Shown: positions 23,118-30,275 of the stretch, in pieces
Numbering within the stretch: the first letter of the stretch is position 1
How the letters are laid out: each line of letters starts with the position of its first letter
Origin: JBMOLL01 sp049325415
Lineage (GTDB): Bacteria > Bacteroidota > Bacteroidia > Bacteroidales > GCA-2748055
Assembly: GCA_049325415.1 (NCBI GenBank)
Contig: JBMOLL010000130.1
Location: 1 to 31,355, forward strand
Length of the DNA: 31,355 nt
Reading direction: 5' to 3'
Made by a program: the position numbers and the translations under genes
The notes under the pieces: model-generated
The model's database searches: none
The model's input: only the letters and a program-made list of their open reading frames with translations
Told to the model about the DNA's origin: nothing

Positions 23118-24320
23118 TTATTTTTTAAGTCCCAGTTTCCTTGCAATGGGAGCAGGTACTGCATCCTTATGCACCATGAAAAAGAGGGTTTTGCTCTGCA
23201 GGTAAGGAAGTGAGGCATAAAAATATCCATCGTAAACATGACCGTCGGTACCCCAGGAGTTCTTGACGATGTAAAAGGGTGTTCCGTTCTGATCCTGAGC
23301 TGTTCCGATGATATGCATCAGATGGTCGTCGGTGGTTGTATAATTATCAAAGGCTTTCTGCCTTATTTCCTGGGATATAAACATTTCCTTCTTTGGCGTT
23401 GAAAAGTCGTAAATAAGCGATTGTTTTTCCTTCGGAGACAGCTCCGACCAGCGGGCCTGCTCCAGGTTGCTAAGGAACATGATCTCTTCAGAAGGCATCA
23501 GTGCCAGTCCAAGATTCCAGTTAAAACCCTTTTCACTTACATCAGCATCCCAGGACACCGTATAGCCGTTTTTCAGTGCATTATCAGCAATCTGCATCAT
23601 TTCGTCAAGGGGCACATTATACATTTCGGACCACCTCCAGTTATCAGGAATTTCAAGAATGAAGGAGGAATAAAAAGGATGGTGGGTGAAGGAGGTGATC
23701 ATGACATAATCGTCGGGATCCAGCCCCAGATCAGCGGCAAAGCTTTTCGGAGTATAGTTTTTACCGTTATAGGTGAATTCTTCGGGATAATAGCCCAGGT
23801 AGGTGTCGACCAGGAGATCAAAGCCCTTTTTCCAGACCGGTGTCAGTTTATTGTTTTCATTTTTAATGACGCCATCAACATAATCCTTCAGCACCTCGTC
23901 CATTTCCCCGTGAATATGGTTCTCCTCACCGATCACCAGACCGGAATAGGCCTCTTCCGGTAAAAGTCCGTAGTCTTTCCAGATGGCAAGCATATCACCG
24001 GTTAGTCCGCCGGGACCAAAATTCGTTTTGCCGTGCATCCTGACATATTTATCCGCTTTTTCGCCATAGCAATTGTGCACAAGGAACATCTCCGAAAGGT
24101 CGTACATCCCTTTACCGGTCCTGAGAAGCTCCGACTCAAGGAAAGAAACGGAGGCAAAACTCCAGCAGGTTCCAGAGCGGTATTGATTTTTAACCGGACT
24201 GGCCGGAAGCCGTTTTTCATTGGAAAAGGTATATCCCGAGCCGCTTTTCTGAGCGAACAGGCCTATATCGGCCAGGATAAGGAAAAATAAAGCGAGCAGC
24301 AAGCCAAGTTTAGTTTTCAT
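23118..24320 (-). CDS. Exported C1-family cysteine peptidase (bleomycin hydrolase/PepC-like)
   Basis: This is a papain-superfamily peptidase of the C1B (bleomycin hydrolase, aminopeptidase C) type, 400 residues long. The catalytic set is complete: Gln46 and Cys52 in NQYRSGTCWSFA, His333 in DDHLMHIIG, and Asn354 in VKNSWG. Further family segments are LSEMFLVHNCYGEKADKY and GGLTGDMLAIWKDYGL. Unlike cytosolic PepC it has a clear signal peptide (KLGLLLALFFLILADIGLFAQ), so it should act in the periplasm or outside the cell. The C-terminus is ARKLGLKK; the family often uses its last residues to limit the active site. A TACCTTTG box at 24360-24367 is a candidate -7 element and a strong terminator follows, so it is probably monocistronic. 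Confidence 0.93.
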   Translation of the reverse strand: MKTKLGLLLALFFLILADIGLFAQKSGSGYTFSNEKRLPASPVKNQYRSGTCWSFASVSFLESELLRTGKGMYDLSEMFLVHNCYGEKADKYVRMHGKTNFGPGGLTGDMLAIWKDYGLLPEEAYSGLVIGEENHIHGEMDEVLKDYVDGVIKNENNKLTPVWKKGFDLLVDTYLGYYPEEFTYNGKNYTPKSFAADLGLDPDDYVMITSFTHHPFYSSFILEIPDNWRWSEMYNVPLDEMMQIADNALKNGYTVSWDADVSEKGFNWNLGLALMPSEEIMFLSNLEQARWSELSPKEKQSLIYDFSTPKKEMFISQEIRQKAFDNYTTTDDHLMHIIGTAQDQNGTPFYIVKNSWGTDGHVYDGYFYASLPYLQSKTLFFMVHKDAVPAPIARKLGLKK

Positions 24321-24359
24321 ATACTGTGATTTTTATACAGGTTATTATACAGAATCCAT

Positions 24360-24367
24360 CAAAGGTA
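24360..24367 (-). promoter_or_regulatory. Candidate -7 element of the C1 peptidase gene
   Basis: TACCTTTG on the - strand matches TAnnTTTG exactly, 39 nt upstream of the start codon. A TTTA about 17 nt upstream of it is only a weak -33 candidate. Confidence 0.38.
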
Positions 24368-24447
24368 GAGGTATTCTCTAATAAATGCAGCCGGATTTTT
24401 CATTTTTACAGCATAGCCTTCGAAAGAAGGTGCTTGAATTTGCACGA

Positions 24448-25302
24448 TCAGTTCCGCTGCACCCTGTTCAGGGTTTCGTGAACCTTCTCGGCGTAAGTGC
24501 GGGACACCGGCAGTCGGATATTTTCCGCGGTATCCATATCTATAAACAGGTTTGCATGAACCAGACGAATAGCCCTAACGTTCTCGAAATTAATCATATA
24601 AGACCTGTGACAACGGGCGATAAGCGTACCTTCGAGTTCCTTTTCGAGGCGTTTCATCGTATCCCTGATCAAGGTCTTTTTAATCTTTCCGTTTTCGCGG
24701 GTTACCACGGTAACATAGTTATCGGTTGATTCGATATAAAGAAGCTCGGTGGATTTCACCGAAAGCCGCAGTTTATCTGTTTCATCATAGAAACTGATCA
24801 TTTTCTTCTCCCGGTAAGAATCGGAGGTGGCGGTGGTAAGCAATGAAAGCCTTTTTCTCTGGTCCTGCCAAGAGAACCAGAGCCAGCTCGTTCCATAGGG
24901 TATGGCCAGGATGAGGATGGTAACGCCCAGCATCCGGAAATACAGGCTCAGGATCTCAGTGGGTGTCTTGATAAACAGGTGGTCCAGAAGTGTGTACACC
25001 ATGGCCAGCAGAAGGATCTCGGCCACATTCCAGAGCAGGTATTTCAGGTAAGAAAATTTCACCTGATCGGTGATCATGATGAAAACGATTCTGCTCAGAA
25101 CGATTAAAAGCAATCCGGCCAGGATATAAAGGCTGGAGTAAAAGAAAAACTCGACCCTGCTGACATCAAACCACGATCGGGCATTGAAAGGGGAATAAAT
25201 GTTCATGAAGAACAGGGCAAACAGTGCTGTGATCAGCACCTGCCTGATAATATTCACCTTCTCCCGCAAATAAGCCGGTATTTCTTTCAGTAGAAATTTC
25301 AT
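24448..25302 (-). CDS. Membrane-anchored LytTR-family transcriptional regulator
   Basis: The 284-residue protein joins an N-terminal membrane domain to a C-terminal LytTR DNA-binding domain. Four hydrophobic spans lie at about residues 22-40, 50-75, 85-110 and 120-148. The LytTR domain covers about 175-280: LLYIESTDNYVTVVTRENGK, LIRDTMKRLEKEL, CHRSYMINFENVRAIR and RLPVSRTYAEKV are all characteristic. There is no receiver domain and no partner histidine kinase nearby, so the membrane part itself may sense a signal. A TAATTTTG box at 25322-25329 could be its promoter. It is divergent from the DUF6051-like hydrolase gene. Target genes cannot be told from the sequence. Confidence 0.92.
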   Translation of the reverse strand: MKFLLKEIPAYLREKVNIIRQVLITALFALFFMNIYSPFNARSWFDVSRVEFFFYSSLYILAGLLLIVLSRIVFIMITDQVKFSYLKYLLWNVAEILLLAMVYTLLDHLFIKTPTEILSLYFRMLGVTILILAIPYGTSWLWFSWQDQRKRLSLLTTATSDSYREKKMISFYDETDKLRLSVKSTELLYIESTDNYVTVVTRENGKIKKTLIRDTMKRLEKELEGTLIARCHRSYMINFENVRAIRLVHANLFIDMDTAENIRLPVSRTYAEKVHETLNRVQRN

Positions 25303-25470
25303 TCCCTGTATTTCGCAAGGGCAAAATTAAGCCATTTTAGTTACCGGCATCATCCGAATGCAATAAACGGGCAGGTAAAATGAACAAACGGTCGTTAAAA
25401 GGCAGGCCGTAAAGCATTGAGCGGTGCCCGGTGTCGTAAATTTTTACCCCTGAATACCTTATTTCACCCC

Positions 25471-25489
25471 GGATAAAGGCTGTTTATCC
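25471..25489. repeat. 19-bp dyad upstream of the DUF6051-like gene
   Basis: GGATAAA (25471-25477), a 5-nt centre GGCTG, and TTTATCC (25483-25489) form a perfect 7-bp inverted repeat, 77 nt before the + strand hydrolase start in the 264-nt divergent gap shared with the LytTR gene. It could be an operator. Nothing else convincing was seen in this gap. Confidence 0.3.
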
Positions 25490-25566
25490 CGCACCTTTCA
25501 TGACAATCCCAATTATTTTCTTCTTTCGCGCCCTCTTCTCAAATTCGCATTCAAATACAGGAAAAA

Positions 25567-26760
25567 ATGAATCTCTCTTTTCTCAATAATTATTATTTCC
25601 AGCGTTTCAGGGAGTGGATCCCACGGATCCGCGGAAACGAATATCCGATCGACATTGTAAATATGCCATTCCAGTCGTCCTTCAGTCTGCCCGGTCTGCA
25701 GCCCGGTGTGGATGATGAAGCCAGCAGGCTGATCGGTGTGCCGGTAGTAAAAACCCCTTTCGAGGATAACAACCATTTCAACTATACCATTTTCATGCCC
25801 CGGAAGAAGAAAAAGCACAGCAGTGCGATCCTGCTGATGCATGGACTGAATGAAAAAAACTGGAAAAAATATTTTCCCTGGGCCCATACGCTGACTGAAA
25901 ACCTGGGCAGGCCGGTTATTCTTTTCCCCATGGCTTACCATATCAACAGGGCACCGGGGGACTGGAGCCAGCCCCGGCAGATGCAGGTTCTCTCACAGTG
26001 GCGCCTGTCGCATAAGGCTGATCTGCACGAAAGCTCCTTTATCAATGCGGCCCTGAGTTACCGGATGAGCAGTTTCCCCCAGCAGTTTTCCATTTCCGGC
26101 TATCAGAGTGCCCTCGACATTGTTTCCCTGATGGAGGAGATCAGGACAGGACGGCATCCTTATTTTACGGAAGATGCGCACATCGACATCTTTGCCTATT
26201 CTATCGGGGCCTTTCTGGCGCAGATCCTGCTTATCGCGAATCCCGGAGACCTTTTCAGCCGCCCGGATGTGTTTCTTTTCTGCGGAGGTTCAGCCTTTGC
26301 CGACATGAACGGAAGTTCGCGGCTGATCATGGACAGCCAGGCCTTTGAAAAGCTTTATAACTTTTATACCCGCGAACTCCAGGACGAACTCGAAAGAAAC
26401 CCCGACTATGCCTCCCTGCTCAACGGGACCCGCCTGGGCATCGCCTTCCAGTCGATGCTGGGAGAAAACAGTCATAAGGGGATCCGGGAGGAGGTATTCG
26501 ATCAGCTCACCCCGAGGGTTAAGACCATTGCCCTTGCTAAAGACAGGGTTATACCTGCGGATAAGATTGCCCAGACTCTGAAGGGCATTGACGGACACCG
26601 TCCCATGGATGTGCAGATCCTTGATTTTCCCTATGATTACTGCCACGAGAATCCGTTTCCGTCCGGAAAAGATGCGGATGCGGAAGCAGTTAACAGAAGT
26701 TTCCTGGAGGTTTTCGGTGCTGCCTCGACCTTCCTGGGCCGGTCTAACGGTCGTTGCTGA
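25567..26760 (+). CDS. Alpha/beta hydrolase-fold protein, DUF6051-like
   Basis: This cytosolic protein of 397 residues has an alpha/beta hydrolase pattern. A strand and oxyanion loop appear as AILLMHGLNEKNWKKYFPWA, the nucleophile elbow as AYSIGAF (Ser212), a candidate acid as AKDRVIP (Asp326) and the histidine as DYCHENPF (His360), in the correct order for a catalytic triad. There is no signal peptide or membrane span. The sequence resembles the uncharacterised Bacteroidota family I know as DUF6051, though I cannot confirm the name here. It is divergent from the LytTR gene. Its last 17 nt overlap the 3' end of the convergent OmpA-family gene. The substrate is unknown. Confidence 0.85.
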   Translation: MNLSFLNNYYFQRFREWIPRIRGNEYPIDIVNMPFQSSFSLPGLQPGVDDEASRLIGVPVVKTPFEDNNHFNYTIFMPRKKKKHSSAILLMHGLNEKNWKKYFPWAHTLTENLGRPVILFPMAYHINRAPGDWSQPRQMQVLSQWRLSHKADLHESSFINAALSYRMSSFPQQFSISGYQSALDIVSLMEEIRTGRHPYFTEDAHIDIFAYSIGAFLAQILLIANPGDLFSRPDVFLFCGGSAFADMNGSSRLIMDSQAFEKLYNFYTRELQDELERNPDYASLLNGTRLGIAFQSMLGENSHKGIREEVFDQLTPRVKTIALAKDRVIPADKIAQTLKGIDGHRPMDVQILDFPYDYCHENPFPSGKDADAEAVNRSFLEVFGAASTFLGRSNGRC

Positions 26761-28675
26761 GGATAACCAGTTCCGTTCTCCGGTTAAGGGCCCTGCCTTC
26801 CTCCGTTTCATTGGTGGCAACTGGTTTTTCATGACCGTAGCCGGCTGATTTCAGGCGATCCCCGCTGATTCCCTGCGCCAGCAGGTAATTGACCACGGCC
26901 CCGGCCCTGAGCGAAGAAAGCTGACGGTTATATGCCGCCGAACCGGTCAGATCGGTGTGTCCGGCTATCTCAATAATGACCTTTGGGTTTTGTTTCATGA
27001 ATTCGACCACTTTATCGAGTTCGGTCCGGCTGCGGGGATCCAGTTCGTAGGAATCCGTCTCGTAAAAAATATTATTCAGTACCAGGATTTTTCCTGCCTG
27101 AACCGGTTCAAGGGGTACATCCTTTTCAAAAGGCTCCAGCCGGGTGTAACTACCCTCAAGCGAGAAATTCCCCGAATAAAAGAGATAGCCCTGCCTCGAA
27201 ATATTGAGTGCGTAGTCTCTTCCCGAAGGCAGGCAAACCAGGTATTCGCCATCGGTTTTTCCGGAGGTGGTTTCCATCACCACCTCGCCATTCTCAAGAT
27301 CAATAAGCTGAATGACAGCCCCCAGGCTTCTCATATTTCCCGCATCATAAACTCTCCCGTGCATGTAGGAGACCGGCACTGGCCGGTCATTTACCGGCAG
27401 ATCAAAGGCGTACAGATCGGTATCGGTTCCGGCTCTCCGGTTGGAGGCAAAATAGGCACGGTTCCCTTCAGCATTGACGAACATCCCAAGTTCTTCATTC
27501 ACCGTATTGATGGGGTACCCTATATTTTCGGGCCGTCCCCACTCCCCGGCAGAATTTTTCCTGGCTACGAAGAGATCGCTTCTTCCCATTCCCGGCCAGC
27601 CGTCGGAGGCAAAATAAAGGGTCTGGTTATCGGCATGTATATCCGGCGATTGCTCGGTTCCAGCCGTATTTACGCTATCCCCAAGGTTGACGGGTGTTCC
27701 CCACCCGCTTTCGCCGAGTGTGCTCATCCAGATATCGTAATCGCCTTTTCCGCCCGGCCGGTTACTGGCAAAGAACAGAAACCTTCCGTCGGCGGAAATG
27801 GACGGATGTTTTTCACTAAGGGAGGTGTTCAAGGGTGAGCCCAGGGAAACCGGCTTTGTCCATTTGCCCTGTTCAAAACGCGTGGTATAGATATCGCACT
27901 GGCCTTTCCCGTCGGGCCTGTTGCAGGCTGTGAAAAAAAGCTGCTGACCGTCGGCTGTGACAGTCTGTGCTCCTTCATTATCCAGGGTGTTGATCGGCGT
28001 ACCCAGGTTCATCCGGTATCCCCATTCATCGCCTTCTTTGATGGAATAGAAAAAATCCTCCTGGATATTGCCCGGTTTAAGCGGAAGCTGAGGATTTTTA
28101 GCTACCATGACTGTAAAATAGAGAACCTGTTCATCCACCGACAGCGAAGGCCAGTATTCCATCAAGTCGCTGTTTACAGCCGGGCCAAGGTTCTGCGGAT
28201 TGAAAGGTACCGGATGAGCGAGGGCATCGAGGGCAAAGGTACAACGCTTGAGAAGATCTCCGGCCTCCAGGTCCTTTTCAGCTGTAGCGCCACCTTTATT
28301 AAAATAAATTTTGAGATGCTCCTGGGCTTTCGCATACTCGCCGGCAGTGTATTCCACTCCTGCCAGTTTTAAATAGCCTGAAGCAGGAGCCTCCGGGTCG
28401 AGTTCAAGGGCTTTCAGGTAAAAGGCTGAGGCTTCTCCTTCCCTACCCGCATCGAGACAGATCTGGGAAAGCATGATGTACGCTTCGACAAAGCCCTGAT
28501 CAGCTCCGATGGCCTTTTTAAGCAGGCTTTCCGCTTCTGCATCATTCCGGTACTGGAATTTTTCCCTGGCCGACTCGTAATATTTCAGCGCTTTTTTGGA
28601 GCGGGTATGATAATCCTGTGCCGTTAGCGGCAAAAACAACAGCGATAACAGGATGAGCGCAAGCAGGTTCTTCAT
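26744..28675 (-). CDS. OmpA-family envelope protein with TPR, PD40 and carboxypeptidase-regulatory-like domains
   Basis: This is a 643-residue exported protein. A signal peptide (LLALILLSLLFLPLTAQ) is followed by tetratricopeptide repeats (about 22-130), then WD40-like PD40 beta-propeller repeats (about 150-390) with recurring blocks such as HPSISADGRFLFFASNRPGG and SPDIHADNQTLYFASDGWPG. A carboxypeptidase-regulatory-like fold lies at about 400-490. The C-terminal OmpA peptidoglycan-binding domain (about 525-640) has IIEIAGHTDLTGSAAYNRQL and GYGHEKPVATNETEEGRALN. The order TPR-PD40-CarbReg-OmpA is common in Bacteroidota and ties an outer-membrane complex to the cell wall; some relatives belong to gliding/type IX secretion clusters, but none of those genes are here. 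It starts 20 nt after queE. Confidence 0.95.
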   Translation of the reverse strand: MKNLLALILLSLLFLPLTAQDYHTRSKKALKYYESAREKFQYRNDAEAESLLKKAIGADQGFVEAYIMLSQICLDAGREGEASAFYLKALELDPEAPASGYLKLAGVEYTAGEYAKAQEHLKIYFNKGGATAEKDLEAGDLLKRCTFALDALAHPVPFNPQNLGPAVNSDLMEYWPSLSVDEQVLYFTVMVAKNPQLPLKPGNIQEDFFYSIKEGDEWGYRMNLGTPINTLDNEGAQTVTADGQQLFFTACNRPDGKGQCDIYTTRFEQGKWTKPVSLGSPLNTSLSEKHPSISADGRFLFFASNRPGGKGDYDIWMSTLGESGWGTPVNLGDSVNTAGTEQSPDIHADNQTLYFASDGWPGMGRSDLFVARKNSAGEWGRPENIGYPINTVNEELGMFVNAEGNRAYFASNRRAGTDTDLYAFDLPVNDRPVPVSYMHGRVYDAGNMRSLGAVIQLIDLENGEVVMETTSGKTDGEYLVCLPSGRDYALNISRQGYLFYSGNFSLEGSYTRLEPFEKDVPLEPVQAGKILVLNNIFYETDSYELDPRSRTELDKVVEFMKQNPKVIIEIAGHTDLTGSAAYNRQLSSLRAGAVVNYLLAQGISGDRLKSAGYGHEKPVATNETEEGRALNRRTELVILSNDR

Positions 28676-28695
28676 CTTCCCTATTTTTGGAAAAG

Positions 28696-29331
28696 TTAAG
28701 GAATTCTCATGTATTTATGCGCCTGGATAGAGATATTCCAGGCCGGGTGTTCCTTCACAAAATCAACAATTATCGGAATCATCGTCTTACTGACGCTCCA
28801 TTCCGGCTGCAGGTAAAGTATACAATCCCCGGCGACACGGGAACCGTGGGAAAGCGCCCAGGTGAAATCCTCCTCCGATGAAATGATTACTTTCAGTTCA
28901 TGTGCCTTCAGGTGGATATCCCCGACAGGAGGCATGTTTTTCTTCGGGGAGAGGCAGATCCAGTCCCATTCACCGGTGAGCGGATAAGCTCCGGATGTTT
29001 CCAGGAAGGTCTTTATTCCCCGGTCATGCAATCCCCGCGTAAGCGGCTCCATGTCGTTCATGAGCGGTTCGCCGCCGGTGACAACAACCGCAGCAGCAGG
29101 ATAGCGGGCGGCATTCCCGATGATCTCTTCCACGGGAACCAGCGGATGCAATCCCGGGTTCCATGAGAATTTGGTATCGCACCAACTGCAGCCCACATCA
29201 CATCCGCCTATACGAATAAAATACGCAGCTTTCCCGGTATGAAATCCTTCACCCTGCACCGTATAGAATTCTTCGACAAGTGGAAGAACCTTTCCATCGC
29301 CACTTAGCTTATCGCTGGTTTCCTTGTTCAT
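28696..29331 (-). CDS. queE: 7-carboxy-7-deazaguanine synthase, radical SAM enzyme
   Basis: QueE converts carboxytetrahydropterin to 7-carboxy-7-deazaguanine, a step to queuosine and other 7-deazapurines. Starting from the ATG at 29331, the 211-residue protein begins with LPLVEEFYTVQGEGFHTGKA, the classic QueE start. The iron-sulfur motif is CDVGCSWCD (Cys44, Cys48, Cys51; CX3CX2C). VVTGGEPLMND is the radical SAM GGE motif, and LSPKKNMPP and LKVIISSEED follow. A TACCTTTG box at 29350-29357 is a candidate -7 element. No other queuosine gene is in this window. It precedes the OmpA-family gene by 20 nt, so that gene may be co-transcribed. Confidence 0.95.
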   Translation of the reverse strand: MNKETSDKLSGDGKVLPLVEEFYTVQGEGFHTGKAAYFIRIGGCDVGCSWCDTKFSWNPGLHPLVPVEEIIGNAARYPAAAVVVTGGEPLMNDMEPLTRGLHDRGIKTFLETSGAYPLTGEWDWICLSPKKNMPPVGDIHLKAHELKVIISSEEDFTWALSHGSRVAGDCILYLQPEWSVSKTMIPIIVDFVKEHPAWNISIQAHKYMRIP

Positions 29332-29349
29332 TGTTTTCAGAATAGAGCA

Positions 29350-29357
29350 CAAAGGTA
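29350..29357 (-). promoter_or_regulatory. Candidate -7 element of queE
   Basis: TACCTTTG on the - strand matches TAnnTTTG exactly and sits 18 nt upstream of the chosen queE start. No good -33 element is seen at the usual spacing. Confidence 0.35.
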
Positions 29358-29378
29358 AAAAAGATCAACAAACTCTCC

Positions 29379-30263
29379 TTACCTGAGTCTGAACAGAGCC
29401 GGCCTGTACAAAAGACCTTCGGATGAAACATAAAGGCCTCCGCCGGCATCGTAACAGATACCTTCTACCTGCCGGCCCGTTTTCAGGGGATAATTCCAAA
29501 CGGGACCCGCGCACTCGATCTTGGAAGGATTTTCGCTGAACCGGTATGTCATGATCACAGGATGATAATTCCTGTATCCAACCAGGGTCACTTTTTTTGA
29601 AGAAGGAAAAATATCTGCGCCGGTGATCAGTGCGTTGACATTAAGCACCAACCGCGCTTTAACCCGGTAAATACCAGCTGTTTTAGGGAGTACATACAGG
29701 GCCGTATTCCGGTCGACCCAGTTCTTTGTAAACAGGTAGAGTGAATCTTCCCAGGCCAGCAGGGCTTCACAGTCGGCCGATGACCAGCCTGCCCCGTTGG
29801 TGAGGACGGTATCCTCAAAAACAAAACGGATCCTGGCTTCAACCGGGACGCCATTTCCATTGCCCAGGGAATCCTTGCGGATCAAGAGAATTTCCAGGGT
29901 ATCCCTTTTAGCAAAATTATTCCCGACATCGGCAATGTAGATGTGCTCCTCATCCTCCGCCAGATCCTCCCAGTCGTGATTCACACTGTTCAGGATCATT
30001 GTTTTACTGATCTGGTCCTGACCCGGAATGAAACTGTAGAGTGCAGCCTCTCCCCCGCTGTCGTTCATGGTCCACAGGCAGCCATCACCGGCTACCAGGC
30101 CACTGGTTTCCCTTAGTTCCGGGTCAAGCGGGACAAGCCTGTTCATCCACGGACGAGGCTCATCCGTACAGGAAACAGGATAAAAATACCGGCTGCATCC
30201 CGAGGAAAGTGCTGAAAAGATAAGCGTCAGCACGAGTAGCCGGTATTTTATCCAGGAATTCAT
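29379..30263 (-). CDS. Propeller-like lipoprotein of unknown function
   Basis: This is a 294-residue lipoprotein with lipobox LSSGC (Cys23). I do not recognise a firmly named family. The mature part shows beta-propeller-like blocks with repeated aromatic and acidic turns: LRETSGLVAGDGCLWTMNDS, NSVNHDWEDLAEDEEHIYIA, ADCEALLAWEDSLYLFTKNW and VEGICYDAGGGLYVSSEG. This resembles the propellers of the SdiA-regulated and esterase-like phytase families, which I offer only as a likeness. It starts 12 nt after the alkaline phosphatase stop and is probably in the same transcript, so a role in phosphate-ester handling is possible but not shown. Confidence 0.8.
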   Translation of the reverse strand: MNSWIKYRLLVLTLIFSALSSGCSRYFYPVSCTDEPRPWMNRLVPLDPELRETSGLVAGDGCLWTMNDSGGEAALYSFIPGQDQISKTMILNSVNHDWEDLAEDEEHIYIADVGNNFAKRDTLEILLIRKDSLGNGNGVPVEARIRFVFEDTVLTNGAGWSSADCEALLAWEDSLYLFTKNWVDRNTALYVLPKTAGIYRVKARLVLNVNALITGADIFPSSKKVTLVGYRNYHPVIMTYRFSENPSKIECAGPVWNYPLKTGRQVEGICYDAGGGLYVSSEGLLYRPALFRLR

Positions 30264-30275
30264 GACCTGCCGGGC

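Noticed and set aside
24468..24481. Dyad ACCCTG-TT-CAGGGT near the end of the LytTR gene
   Set aside because: It lies inside the coding sequence and lacks a T tract, so it is not convincing as a terminator.
26957..27838. A 293-codon open frame on the + strand
   Set aside because: It lies wholly inside the OmpA-family gene on the other strand and reads as a shadow of its PD40 repeats.
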